This document shows positions 15,623-24,765 of a stretch of 64,000 nucleotides of DNA, one piece after another. Position 1 is the first letter of the stretch, and each line of letters opens with the position of its first letter. Source of the DNA: Nonomuraea angiospora (GTDB taxonomy: Bacteria > Actinomycetota > Actinomycetes > Streptosporangiales > Streptosporangiaceae); the NCBI RefSeq assembly GCF_014873145.1, contig NZ_JADBEK010000001.1, forward strand, positions 2,108,001 to 2,172,000, given 5' to 3'. Both the position numbers and the translations under genes were made by a program. Under the pieces are notes generated by a model. That model ran no database searches, was not told the DNA's origin, and was given only the letters and a program-made list of their open reading frames with translations.

Positions 15623-17542
15623 ATGGCGAACCTCGCCGACCCGCGTCGGCTGTGGGCCGACGGCAAAGCGATTGACGTGCATGGTGTGGCCGTTACCCGC
15701 CTGACCGCAGGCCCCGCCCCCACCACGCTCGCCGCTGCAGGCCAGGGCGTCATCGAGGTCCTCGGAGTTGAATCCGAGACAACGTTGGTACGGCTGGACG
15801 TCCCGCTCGATGGTGCCGTCGGCTTCTGGCACCCCGCTGCCGGCTGGGACCGGCACCTGACGGCGGACTGGATGGCGACCGGCCTGCGTACCGTCGGCCT
15901 CGTCGACTCGGCGCCGCTCGGCTGTCTTTACGACGACGCCGGGCGCGCGGTCTTGGCATTCGCCTCGGACCGCCTCGTTCACACGACCCGTCTCCGGTTC
16001 GGCGTCGGGGAGCGGGCCGGCCGGTTCGGCGTCTGGCTCGCGATGGACCTGGGGCCCGGCGAACTCTGCCGCATCCGGATCGCGCCCCCGGGCGGAACGG
16101 TCGCGGAGACGGTGCGGTCGCTCGTGCGCCGGCAGTCCGGCACCGCCGCGCTTCCGGTCCCCGAGGCCGGACGCGTCCCCGCCTACTCGACCTGGTACTC
16201 CTACCATCAGGAGGTCAGCGCGACCGCCATCGAGGCGGAGGCCGAGCTCGCGGCCGAGCTGGGGTGCGGGCTCCTCATCCTCGACGACGGCTGGCAGCGC
16301 GGCGCGTACGGCGGGAGCTACGCGGGCTGCGGCGACTGGGAGCCCGACCCGGAGAAGTTCCCCGACTTCGGCGCGCACGTCGAGACCGTCCACGGCCTCG
16401 GCCTGAAGTACCTGGCCTGGATCGCGCCGCTGCTCCTCGGCGACGACAGTGCGGCCCGCGACCGGCTCGCCGCCTTCGCACCGCACGCCAGGCCGGAGTG
16501 GCGCTGCCACGTCCTCGATCCACGGCACGAAGAGGTCCGTCGCTTCGTCGTCGACACCTGCGTCCGGCTCGTCGACCGGTACGGCCTGGACGGGCTCAAG
16601 ATCGATTTTCTCGACGCCGCCATGGTGTACGCCGAGGACAGCACCCGTCGTGAGGAAGGCACCCGTTCTGGAGGTGGTGTCGCTCCCGCGGAAGACGCCC
16701 GTCCCGAAGGCGGTGCCGGTCCCGCGGAAGGCGTCCGTCCCGAAAACGGTGCCGGTCGCGAGGACCGCGCAAACCTCGAGGACCACGCAAACCCCGAGGA
16801 CCGCGGACGGCCCGAGGACGGCGGTGATGTCGGTGAGTCGATGCGGGTGCTGCTCACGGAGCTCCGCGACGGGCTCATGGCCGTTCGCGGCGCGGAGCTG
16901 ATGATCGAGCTGCGCCAGCCCTACACCGGCCCCGGCATGCTGGAGTTCGGCAACCTGCTGCGCGCGGGCGACTGCCCGGCCGACGCGGCCGGCAACCGCG
17001 TCAGAACCCTGGACCTTTCCGTCGCCGGTCGGGAAAGCGCTGTCCACTCTGACATGCTCATGTGGGACCCGCAGGCGTCGCCGCAGGTCGCGGCCCGCCA
17101 GCTGCTCTCCGTCCTGCACGCCGTCCCGCAGATCTCCGTGCCCCTGGCCCAGTTGCCCGCCGCCCAGCGCGCGATGGCCGGTTTCTGGCTGGCGTTCTGG
17201 CGGGAGCACCGCGACGTCCTCACCCGCGGCGCCCTGGACGCGGGGCGCCCCGACGGGCTCCACCCGGTGGTCATCGCCCGCGACGCCACGCGCGCGGTGG
17301 TCGTCCACCACGTCAGCGACCACGCGGCCACGCTCGACCCCACCCGGTTCGCCGAGATCGCCGTGGTCAACAACACCGGCGCGGAACGCGTCCTCCTCGA
17401 CCTCACCCACCCCGCCGCGGTCCGTCTCGACGTCCGGGACGCCTGCGGTACCCCGGTCCGCTCCGAGACCGCGTGCCTGGACCCCGGCCCGCGGTGGCTG
17501 GCCGTCCCGCCGTCCGGCCTGTGCCTGATCAGGCCGGCCTGA
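15623..17542 (+). CDS. Alpha-galactosidase-like glycoside hydrolase, family 36
   Basis: A 639-residue cytoplasmic GH36-type enzyme, expected to remove alpha-linked galactose. The barrel motifs are present: YSTWYSYHQEV, LLILDDGWQ, GDWEPDPEKFPDF, and LKIDFLD with the nucleophile Asp at about residue 328; the acid/base Asp is in RAGDCPADA at about 450. Between these, residues about 340-402 are a low-complexity acidic insertion made of two 12-residue units (GVAPAEDARPEG, GAGPAEGVRPEN) and several six-residue ED-repeat units, absent from the normal family plan and clearly produced by DNA duplication. No signal peptide. The ATG at 15623 has GAGAGGAG upstream. First gene of the LacI-3-controlled operon. 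Related GH36 members act on other alpha-linkages, so the substrate is an inference. Confidence 0.85.
   Translation: MANLADPRRLWADGKAIDVHGVAVTRLTAGPAPTTLAAAGQGVIEVLGVESETTLVRLDVPLDGAVGFWHPAAGWDRHLTADWMATGLRTVGLVDSAPLGCLYDDAGRAVLAFASDRLVHTTRLRFGVGERAGRFGVWLAMDLGPGELCRIRIAPPGGTVAETVRSLVRRQSGTAALPVPEAGRVPAYSTWYSYHQEVSATAIEAEAELAAELGCGLLILDDGWQRGAYGGSYAGCGDWEPDPEKFPDFGAHVETVHGLGLKYLAWIAPLLLGDDSAARDRLAAFAPHARPEWRCHVLDPRHEEVRRFVVDTCVRLVDRYGLDGLKIDFLDAAMVYAEDSTRREEGTRSGGGVAPAEDARPEGGAGPAEGVRPENGAGREDRANLEDHANPEDRGRPEDGGDVGESMRVLLTELRDGLMAVRGAELMIELRQPYTGPGMLEFGNLLRAGDCPADAAGNRVRTLDLSVAGRESAVHSDMLMWDPQASPQVAARQLLSVLHAVPQISVPLAQLPAAQRAMAGFWLAFWREHRDVLTRGALDAGRPDGLHPVVIARDATRAVVVHHVSDHAATLDPTRFAEIAVVNNTGAERVLLDLTHPAAVRLDVRDACGTPVRSETACLDPGPRWLAVPPSGLCLIRPA
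15776..15789. promoter_or_regulatory. Auxiliary LacI operator within the GH36 coding region
   Basis: GAGACAACGTTGGT matches the ACAACGTTGT core at nine of ten positions. It lies about 155 bp inside the GH36 gene. The centre-to-centre distance to the upstream palindrome is 210 bp, about 20 turns of B-DNA, which would suit repression by looping. The codons covered (around E-T-T-L) impose little constraint that would explain the match. Confidence 0.5.
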
Positions 17543-17565
17543 CCCCCCGTTACGGAGGCCCCTCC

Positions 17566-20385
17566 ATGTCCGACCCCAAGCAGATCACCCGCCGTCAGGT
17601 CATGCGGTACGGCGCCGCCACCGCCGTCGGCCTGGCCTGGCTCGGCCCTGCCACCCGGGCGGCGGCCGCCGCCACGACCGCAGCCGCCCCTCCGCTGGTG
17701 GAGGTCAACTACGCGGACCCCACCGGCCTGTACCCGATCGACGCCGCGGGCACCGCGTCCCCGGTGCTGACCGTGACGTTCAACAGCCCTGCCGCGCTGA
17801 GCGGCACCATCGCCTGGTCGGTGTCGGCCCGCGGCACGCAGGAGGCCGGCCAGGGCCGGACCGGCTTCACCGCGCCCGCCGGGCAGGCGAGCACGACCAG
17901 CGTCCCGCTGGGCACGCTCGGCCCCGACTACTACGCGGTCGCGGTCACCGTCACCGACGCGGCCGGCACGCAGTTACTCAAGGAGACGCACGGTCTCGGC
18001 GTTCTCCGCCCGACGATCCAGGGCCGGCGCCCGGGCTCCTGCTTCGGCATGGGGATCCGCGGGGAGTCGGCTCCCCTGGTCACCAGGCAGATCGCGCAGC
18101 GCATCGGCGTGAAGTGGACGCGCGGGGTCTTCTCCGTCCTGCCCGACACGGTGTGCCCGTCCCGCGGCGTCTTCTGGGGCCAGGCGGACATCGACCGGGC
18201 CCGCGCCGAGGTCGTGGAGTGGCACGGCTACGGCATCGAGCCCACCGGGTTCATCAACTACAACATGTCATGGAACGTCCAGCCCGGCGCGGACGGCAAA
18301 CCCGTCCGGCCGCACCAGAACCGCCCCAAGGACATGGTGGCGCAGGCCGACATGGTCTACCACGCGATCGCCCCGCTCCAGGACCTCGTCAAGAACTGGG
18401 AGGTGTGGAACGAGCCGTGGGTGCACGGCTGGGCCTGGCAGACCGGCGACGCCCAGGACTACCGGGACATGACGAAGCTGATCTGGGACCGCGTGAAGCC
18501 GGAGTTCCCCGACGTGAACCTGCTCGGCGGGGGCTCGGTCAGCTACAACCGCGACATCGTGTACGCCAGGGGCTCCAAGGACACCGGCTACATCGACGGC
18601 TCGGTGAACCACGCCTACGGCTACCCGGACGCCACGCAGTACGCGATGGCCAAGACCCAGATCAAGATGGACCGGCTCTGGTCCCGGACCGGCGGCCGGG
18701 CCGGGCAGTGGCAGACCGAGCTCGGCACCGCGGAGGTGCACTCCTTCCCCGGCCTGCCACCGAACGAGGCCGGGTACGCCGTGGCCAGGACGCTCGCCCC
18801 GACCCATCTGCTGCACATGCTCGCCGGGGCCGAGGAGGACTCGCCGATGCGGATCTTCTGGTTCTCGCTGTGCTACGACAAGCCGTACTCCGGCCAGGAG
18901 TTCAACATCTACGACATCAAGACCAAGAGCCCGCGGCCGGCGGTCGTCGCCTACGCCACGATGACCGGGCTGCTGGAGGACTGTGAGCTGCTCACCGAGC
19001 TGTATCCGAAGGCGAGGTCGACCTGGGGCTTCCTCTTCAAGGCCGCAGACGGCCACGGCCGCGCCGCGGTCTACGCCGACCAGCTCTTCGACGGCACGAT
19101 GGAGCACCAGGACGCCGGGTACAAGGGCACTCTGACGCTGCACCGCGCGCGCGGCGTCCGGGTGTACGACTACCTGGGCCGCCTGCTGTTCGACGGCGAG
19201 GCGGCGCGGACCACGCTGAAGCTGTCGCCGTGGGAGGTGCTGTACTTCGACAGCGACCTGAGCCCGGACGAGCTCAAGGCGGCGCTCACCACCGGCGCGG
19301 TGTTCGCCTACGACACGCCGCTGGCGATCACGCCGCTGCCCTTCACGAAGCCGGTCGGTCCGGACGGCACCGTCGACGTCCGGGTCGAGAACGTCTCCCC
19401 GCACACCCTCCACGCCATGCTGCGCGTCACCGCGCCCGAGGGGTGGAAGATCGCTCGCCGGGACAACGTTATCCCCCGGCTGAAGCCCGGCGAGGCGCGG
19501 GTCGTCTCGATCCCGGTCGTCTCCGCGCGGACGGATGCGGCCAACCGCTACGCCGTCGGCTTCGAGGCCACGATCCTCGGCCGGCCGGGCTTCCGCCAGA
19601 CCGGGTCGCGCACCGTCCAGGTCGCCCACGCCCCGTTCAGGACCATCACCGTCGGGGCCGCCGCGAGCCAGTGGGAAGGGGTCGTGCCGGTGACCATGAC
19701 CGGCGGCACCAAGGAGTACACCTTTCAGACCGCCTGGGATTCCGACTTCCTGCACTTCCGGGCCCAGATCCAGGACGACCTGCAGGTGTCGAACGACCCG
19801 TTCCCGGTCAACGGCTACCTGTTCCCGTTCAAGGCCGACAGCATCCAGCTCGCCTTCGACGCGGTGAAGGACAAGACGGAAGACCTGCTCGCCGGGGACG
19901 CGCACTACGACAAGGCGATGCGCTCGATCTCGCACCTGTACGTGGCGACGCTGGCCAAGGGCGGCCTCCCCGAGCTGCACCGCCAGCTCGCCCCCGGCAC
20001 CAACTACCAGACCTACTACCCCACCAACGCGCCGCTCCCGACCCCGCTGGGAACGATGGACGCCCATCCGGACTCCGGCTCCGAGGGCCGGATCCTGGTG
20101 ACGCGGGACGAGGCCGCGAAGGTCACCACGTACGAGGTCGCGCTGGCCTGGGACCAGCTGCCCGAGCTGGCCGCGGCGGTCAAGGCGCTGCCGGAGGGCG
20201 CGGTCCACGAGGCGACGATGGGCGTCCAGGTCCAGGACAGCGGGACGGGCGGCCAGGGCACCGCCTACTGGACCGCGCAGAACGAGGCCCCCGCGTCCGG
20301 GTGCTACAACTTCGCACCCTTCTGGTCCAGCGGCGCGCAGTTCACCGGCGGGCGCGTCGACACCCGCTGGGGCATCGGCCGCTAG
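17566..20385 (+). CDS. Tat-exported glycoside hydrolase (clan GH-A fold) with CBM9-like C-terminus
   Basis: A 939-residue secreted enzyme. A Tat signal (ITRRQVMRYGAATAVGLAWLG) ends at an Ala-rich cleavage region near residue 37. An Ig-like N-terminal domain (residues about 45-150) precedes a TIM barrel with an acid/base Glu in WEVWNEPWVHGW (E283) and a likely nucleophile Glu in WQTELGTAEV (E385), the clan GH-A arrangement. A beta domain follows, and the last 220 residues (YTFQTAWDSDFLHFRAQIQDD) resemble family 9 carbohydrate-binding modules. The GH family number is not clear to me; GH39 or GH5-like are nearest by motif. Codon 137 is TTA. Start ATG 17566 has ACGGAGG. It probably makes the oligosaccharides imported by the transporter encoded downstream. 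Confidence 0.85.
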   Translation: MSDPKQITRRQVMRYGAATAVGLAWLGPATRAAAAATTAAAPPLVEVNYADPTGLYPIDAAGTASPVLTVTFNSPAALSGTIAWSVSARGTQEAGQGRTGFTAPAGQASTTSVPLGTLGPDYYAVAVTVTDAAGTQLLKETHGLGVLRPTIQGRRPGSCFGMGIRGESAPLVTRQIAQRIGVKWTRGVFSVLPDTVCPSRGVFWGQADIDRARAEVVEWHGYGIEPTGFINYNMSWNVQPGADGKPVRPHQNRPKDMVAQADMVYHAIAPLQDLVKNWEVWNEPWVHGWAWQTGDAQDYRDMTKLIWDRVKPEFPDVNLLGGGSVSYNRDIVYARGSKDTGYIDGSVNHAYGYPDATQYAMAKTQIKMDRLWSRTGGRAGQWQTELGTAEVHSFPGLPPNEAGYAVARTLAPTHLLHMLAGAEEDSPMRIFWFSLCYDKPYSGQEFNIYDIKTKSPRPAVVAYATMTGLLEDCELLTELYPKARSTWGFLFKAADGHGRAAVYADQLFDGTMEHQDAGYKGTLTLHRARGVRVYDYLGRLLFDGEAARTTLKLSPWEVLYFDSDLSPDELKAALTTGAVFAYDTPLAITPLPFTKPVGPDGTVDVRVENVSPHTLHAMLRVTAPEGWKIARRDNVIPRLKPGEARVVSIPVVSARTDAANRYAVGFEATILGRPGFRQTGSRTVQVAHAPFRTITVGAAASQWEGVVPVTMTGGTKEYTFQTAWDSDFLHFRAQIQDDLQVSNDPFPVNGYLFPFKADSIQLAFDAVKDKTEDLLAGDAHYDKAMRSISHLYVATLAKGGLPELHRQLAPGTNYQTYYPTNAPLPTPLGTMDAHPDSGSEGRILVTRDEAAKVTTYEVALAWDQLPELAAAVKALPEGAVHEATMGVQVQDSGTGGQGTAYWTAQNEAPASGCYNFAPFWSSGAQFTGGRVDTRWGIGR

Positions 20386-20414
20386 ACCCTCCACCGGACA
20401 AAGGGAGCACATCC

Positions 20415-21665
20415 ATGAACGACATCCCGGACCCGCCGTGGGCGGACGGCTCGGGCCTGCGGATCACCGGGGTCAGGACCATCCTCACCGCACCGGCGGG
20501 CACGACCCTGGCCGTCGTCCGCGTGGACACCAGCGAACCCGGCCTGTACGGGCTCGGCTGCGCGACGTTCACGCAGCGGGCCAAGGCGGTGCGCACCGCG
20601 GTCGACGAGTACCTGGCGCCGCAGCTGATCGGCCGCGACCCGGCCGACATCACCGACATCGCCGCCATGCTCCACGTCAGCGGCTACTGGCGGTCGGGGC
20701 CCGTGCTCAACAACGCGCTGTCCGGCGTCGACATGGCGCTGTGGGACATCAAGGGCAAGGTCGCGGGGCTGCCCGTGTGGCAGCTGCTCGGCGGGCGGTG
20801 CCGTTCGGCGGTGCCGCTCTACACCCACGCGGCCGGGATCGACGCCGAGGCCGTCGCCGACGAGGTGCGGCAGTGGCTCGACGCGGGCTACCGGTACGTG
20901 CGCTGCCAGGTCGCCGTGCCCGGCGGCGGCACGTACGGCGCGCCGAGCGCCGCCGGCCCGGCGAGCGCACGGCCGCCGCTGACCCCGGGCGCGTGGGACC
21001 CGGCCGCGTACCGGCGCACGGTGCGCGGGCTGTTCGACCATCTCCGCGCCGAGGTGGGCGCGGAGGTGGAGCTGATCCACGACGTGCACGAGCGCGTGGA
21101 CCCGACCGACGCCGTCCGCCTGGCCAAGGACCTGGAACCGTACGACCTGTTCTACCTCGAGGACCCCGTGGCGCCCGAGGACCTCGACTGGCTGCGCGCG
21201 ATCCGCGCACAGTGCGCCACACCGATCGCCATCGGCGAGCTGTTCGTGAACCCGTCCGAGTACCGGCCGGTGGTCGCCGAGCGGCTGTGCGACTTCATCC
21301 GGGTGCACATCTCCGCGATCGGCGGCATCACCCCTGCCTGGCGGCTGGCGAACCTGGCCGAGGCGTTCGGCGTGCGCACCGCCTGGCACGGCCCCGGCGA
21401 CGTCTCGCCGGTCGGCCACGCCGCCAACCTCGCCCTGGACCTCGCGAGCCCGAACTTCGGGGTCCAGGAGCAGCACCTGTTCGGCGAGCGGGTACGGGAG
21501 GTCTTCCCGGGCTGCCCCGAGATCCGCGACGGCCACCTGTGGCCGAGCGAGCGCCCCGGGCTCGGCGTCGACCTCGACGAGCGCCTGGCCGCGAAGTATC
21601 CCCCCGCCGCCACCGCCGCCTGGCGTCCGCCGCGCAGGGCCGACGGCGCTCTCCAGCGGCCGTGA
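20415..21665 (+). CDS. manD: D-mannonate/D-gluconate dehydratase, ManD (RspA) family, enolase superfamily
   Basis: A 416-residue cytoplasmic enolase-superfamily enzyme of the ManD subgroup, which dehydrates D-mannonate and sometimes D-gluconate to 2-keto-3-deoxygluconate. The metal ligands are in HDVHER (D223, H225), YLEDP (E249) and AIGELF (E275); the ManD catalytic Arg and Tyr are in VRCQ (R163) and GTYG (Y174); the GHGVDIDE-like tail appears as GLGVDLDERLAAKYP. It sits in the GH36-to-Udh operon. With the UxuA-like gene at 4452 the window holds two unrelated dehydratases for the same kind of substrate. ManD members vary from highly active to nearly inactive, so activity cannot be inferred from motifs alone. 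Confidence 0.88.
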   Translation: MNDIPDPPWADGSGLRITGVRTILTAPAGTTLAVVRVDTSEPGLYGLGCATFTQRAKAVRTAVDEYLAPQLIGRDPADITDIAAMLHVSGYWRSGPVLNNALSGVDMALWDIKGKVAGLPVWQLLGGRCRSAVPLYTHAAGIDAEAVADEVRQWLDAGYRYVRCQVAVPGGGTYGAPSAAGPASARPPLTPGAWDPAAYRRTVRGLFDHLRAEVGAEVELIHDVHERVDPTDAVRLAKDLEPYDLFYLEDPVAPEDLDWLRAIRAQCATPIAIGELFVNPSEYRPVVAERLCDFIRVHISAIGGITPAWRLANLAEAFGVRTAWHGPGDVSPVGHAANLALDLASPNFGVQEQHLFGERVREVFPGCPEIRDGHLWPSERPGLGVDLDERLAAKYPPAATAAWRPPRRADGALQRP

Positions 21666-21690
21666 TCCATCCCCCCAAGGAGCACTTTTC

Positions 21691-23022
21691 ATGAGAACCC
21701 CCCTGCCGGTCGCCGTGGCGATCGTCCTCACCCTCGCCGGGTGCACCACCGGCAACTCCTCGTCCGCCCCCGCGACCGCCACGCTGACCGTCGCCCAGTG
21801 GACGAACCCGGGTGCCATCGAGTTCACCAAGCGGCTCAACGCCAAGTTCGAGAAGGCGCACCCGGGCGTCACCGTCAGGCTGCAGAGCACCGCGACCGCC
21901 AACGGCGCGTGGGCCCAGCTGTCCAACAGCCTCCTGCAGGCCAAGTCGGTGGACGTGCTGGCCAGGTTCGCCCCGACGCAGGGAGGCTTCCCGCCGGAGT
22001 ACACCAGGATCCAGCCGGCCGGGGCCGCCGCCCTCATCACGGCGGGCCAGCTCACCGACCTCAAGGACCAGCCGTTCATGAAGAACTACGACGCGGCCAC
22101 GCAGGCCGCGGCCGTGGGTTACAACGGCGGCGTCTACGGGGTCATGGCCGCCGGCTACGCGGCGGCCGGGGCCATCTGGTACAAGAAGGACCTGCTCGCC
22201 CAGTACGGCATCGCCGTGCCGACCACGTTCCAGGAGTTCCTGGACGCCTGCGAAAAGCTCAAGAAGGCGGGCAAGACGCCGATCTTCCTGTCGGGCAAGG
22301 TCGGCATGCAGGGCGGCATCTGGCAGGGCATCGAGAACCAGTTGCTGATGAAGGGCCGCGAGCCCGCCGAGTCGGTGCGGGTCTCCGCCGACCGCGCGAA
22401 GGCGTTCTGGGACGGCACGCAGAAGTGGACGGACCCGATCTACAAGGAGGTCGGCGCCCGCTACGCGAAGGTCATGCAGTACGTCGTGCCCACCGCCTCG
22501 GGCATCGACCAGCAGACCGCGCCGGGGGTGTGGGCGGTCAAGACCGACGACTACCCCTTCCTGGTCGACGGCTCCTGGGACGGCCTGACCATCCAGCAGG
22601 CCAACCCGAAGCTGAACCTGGGCTTCTTCACGCTGCCGGGCACCGACGACCCGGCGGCCAACCGGGTGGCGTTCAAGCCGGACCTGACCTGGGTCGTCCC
22701 GGCCTCGGCGCCGCACAAGGACCTGGCCATGCAGTGGCTGGCGATGTTCTCCGAGCCCGAGAACTACCAGGAGTGGCTGAAGCTGACCGGCTCGCTGTCG
22801 GCGCAACCGGCGCTGCGGAACACCGGCCTGCCGTGGATGGACTGGCTCAACCAGCACAGCGAAGGCTCCTTCACGCAGCTGACGCCGCCGTGGACCCCGG
22901 CCGGCGCGCCGCCGGACGCCGCCGGGCCCGACTTCTACAAGCTCGCGCCGATCGGCCCCGACAGCCTGGACACGATCCTGTCCCGTTCGGCCTCCGCCTA
23001 CGCCAAGTCGGCAGGCCGGTAA
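21691..23022 (+). CDS. Extracellular sugar-binding lipoprotein (second importer)
   Basis: A 443-residue family 1 solute-binding lipoprotein. The signal peptide ends in LAGC with the lipidated Cys at residue 18, followed by a Ser/Ala linker and LTVAQWTNPGAIEF, the first strand of the domain; KFEKAHPGVTVRLQ and the aromatic-rich C-terminal lobe (VDGSWDGLTIQQANP) are typical. Start ATG 21691 follows AAGGAG. It is 25 bp after manD and 1 bp before the first permease, within the glycan operon. It would capture oligosaccharides made by the Tat-exported hydrolase. The ligand is not identifiable from sequence. Confidence 0.93.
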   Translation: MRTPLPVAVAIVLTLAGCTTGNSSSAPATATLTVAQWTNPGAIEFTKRLNAKFEKAHPGVTVRLQSTATANGAWAQLSNSLLQAKSVDVLARFAPTQGGFPPEYTRIQPAGAAALITAGQLTDLKDQPFMKNYDAATQAAAVGYNGGVYGVMAAGYAAAGAIWYKKDLLAQYGIAVPTTFQEFLDACEKLKKAGKTPIFLSGKVGMQGGIWQGIENQLLMKGREPAESVRVSADRAKAFWDGTQKWTDPIYKEVGARYAKVMQYVVPTASGIDQQTAPGVWAVKTDDYPFLVDGSWDGLTIQQANPKLNLGFFTLPGTDDPAANRVAFKPDLTWVVPASAPHKDLAMQWLAMFSEPENYQEWLKLTGSLSAQPALRNTGLPWMDWLNQHSEGSFTQLTPPWTPAGAPPDAAGPDFYKLAPIGPDSLDTILSRSASAYAKSAGR

Positions 23023-23023
23023 C

Positions 23024-23923
23024 GTGGCCGGCAGTCCCTTCGGAACCCGGCGTACCCGGCGGTGGATCCCGTGGGCGAGCATCGCGATCCCCGGGATCGG
23101 GTGGCTGCTGTTCGGGCTCTACCCGTCGCTGGCCACCATCGGATACTCCTTCACGCAGTACTCCGGCCTGCCGGGCACGCCGCTCAACTTCTGCGGGCTG
23201 TGCAACTACACGGCGGCGTTCACCGCGCTGTCGGCACAGGTGTGGGAGTCGCTGAAGGTCACGCTGATCTACGTGGTCGGCGTGACCGTGCTGCAGAACC
23301 TCGTGGGCCTGGGGCTGGCGCTGCTGCTCAACCGGCCCGGGCGCTCGTACACGTTCTACCGGGCGCTGATCTTCATGCCGCAGATCTTCTCGGTCGCGGT
23401 CGTCGCCACGATGTTCGCGCTGATCCTCGACCCGGTCACCGGCCCGGCCGAGCAGGCGTGGCAGGCGGTCTTCGACAGCACGACGGCGTTCCTGGGAGAC
23501 AGCTCGCTGGCGCTGCCGTTGGTGATGCTGGTCAACATCTGGATGTTCGCCGGGTACACGATGCTGATCTACATCGCGGGCCTGCGCAACGTCCCCAAGC
23601 CGGTCTACGAGGCGGCGGCGCTGGACGGGGCCGGGCGCTGGCGGTCGTTCCTGCACGTGACGTGGCCACTGCTGGCCCCCGCCACGACCGTCAACATCTT
23701 CCTCACCGCGATGGGCGCGCTCGGCGAGTACGCGCTGATCCTCGTCATGACCGGCGGCAACTTCGGCACCAAGACGCTGGGGCTGTACATGTTCGACTCC
23801 GCGTTCGGCGGCACCAGCCAGCTCGGCTACGGCTCGATGCTGGCGATGTTGCAGTTCGCCCTCACCGTGGTGATCGGCGGCACGCTGCTGTTCACCCTGC
23901 GCAGGCGGGAGATCCAGCTGTGA
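23024..23923 (+). CDS. Carbohydrate ABC transporter permease, MalF type (second importer)
   Basis: A 299-residue permease with six predicted membrane segments; the first (WASIAIPGIGWLLFGLYPSL) follows a basic N-terminus, and the EAA docking loop is KPVYEAAALDGAGRWRSFL. The GTG at 23024 is one base after the binding-protein stop codon; no separate Shine-Dalgarno is visible, so translational coupling is likely. The gene ends overlapping the next permease by 4 bp. Like the first importer in this window it has no ATPase gene beside it. Confidence 0.93.
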   Translation: MAGSPFGTRRTRRWIPWASIAIPGIGWLLFGLYPSLATIGYSFTQYSGLPGTPLNFCGLCNYTAAFTALSAQVWESLKVTLIYVVGVTVLQNLVGLGLALLLNRPGRSYTFYRALIFMPQIFSVAVVATMFALILDPVTGPAEQAWQAVFDSTTAFLGDSSLALPLVMLVNIWMFAGYTMLIYIAGLRNVPKPVYEAAALDGAGRWRSFLHVTWPLLAPATTVNIFLTAMGALGEYALILVMTGGNFGTKTLGLYMFDSAFGGTSQLGYGSMLAMLQFALTVVIGGTLLFTLRRREIQL

Positions 23924-24765
23924 GGGCGACGGGCCGCAACCTGCTCTGCTTCGCGATCGCGGCGGTGCTGTTCGCGGCGCCGCTGGTCTACATGCTCCTC
24001 CAGTCGTTCAAGACGTTCACCGGCTTCCTTCAGGATCCGACGGGCCTGCCGGACCCGTGGACGCTGGAGAACTTCGGCGAGGCGTGGACCCAGGGCGACT
24101 TCGGCCGGCAGATGCTCAACAGCCTGGTCTACGCCGTCATCCCGGACACGGTCACGCTGGTCCTGGGCGTCTTCCTCGCGTTCCCGGTCTCGCGCGGCTA
24201 CTTCAAGCGCTCCAACGCGGTCTACGCCTTCTTCGTCTTCTCCGGCTTCCTGCCCGGCGGCCTGATCCCCCTGTTCATCGAGGCGCAGGCGCTGGGCCTG
24301 TACAACAGCATGCCCGGCTATCTGATCCTCACCAGCCTGTCGGGCGCGGGATTCTTCTTCTTCGTCGGCTACGTCAAGGGCATCCCGAAGGAGATCGACG
24401 AGGCGGCGGCACTGGAGGGCTGCGGCTACGTCCGCTTCATCTTCACGATCATCATCCCGCAGATGAAGCCGGCGCTGGCCACGTTCGCCATCTTCGGGTT
24501 CGTGCACGCCTGGAACAACCTGATCCTGCCGCTGGTCATGCTGTCGGACCAGCAGCTGTGGCCGGTGACCCGGGGGCTGTACTCCTTCTTCGGCGAGCAC
24601 ACCCAGAACTGGCCGCTGATCGCGGCGGGCACGTTCATCGTCGCGGCGCCGATCCTGCTGCTGTTCGTGACGCTCCAGCGGTACCTGGTGGAGGGCGTCG
24701 CGGGCGGCGCGGCGTTCGGCACGCAGGGCGTCGCGGTGCCGGCCGAGCGGGGTGAGGCGAGGTGA
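23920..24765 (+). CDS. Carbohydrate ABC transporter permease, MalG type (second importer)
   Basis: A 281-residue permease that partners the preceding one. It begins VRATGRNLLCFAIAAVLFAAPLV, stated here in two parts: basic start VRATGRN, then the first membrane segment LLCFAIAAVLFAAP. The EAA loop is KEIDEAAALEGCGYVRF. The GTG at 23920 overlaps the preceding TGA (GTGA) and the gene's own TGA overlaps the next GTG, showing tight coupling through the operon. Longer in-frame openings would overlap the upstream permease and are rejected. Confidence 0.92.
   Translation: MRATGRNLLCFAIAAVLFAAPLVYMLLQSFKTFTGFLQDPTGLPDPWTLENFGEAWTQGDFGRQMLNSLVYAVIPDTVTLVLGVFLAFPVSRGYFKRSNAVYAFFVFSGFLPGGLIPLFIEAQALGLYNSMPGYLILTSLSGAGFFFFVGYVKGIPKEIDEAAALEGCGYVRFIFTIIIPQMKPALATFAIFGFVHAWNNLILPLVMLSDQQLWPVTRGLYSFFGEHTQNWPLIAAGTFIVAAPILLLFVTLQRYLVEGVAGGAAFGTQGVAVPAERGEAR

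Noticed and set aside
19462..19473. GACAACGTTATC, 11 of 12 match to the LacI-1/LacI-3 operator, inside the Tat-exported hydrolase gene
   Set aside because: It lies nearly 1.9 kb into the gene with no nearby promoter, and the codons for D-N-V-I can produce it by chance. I do not list it as an operator.
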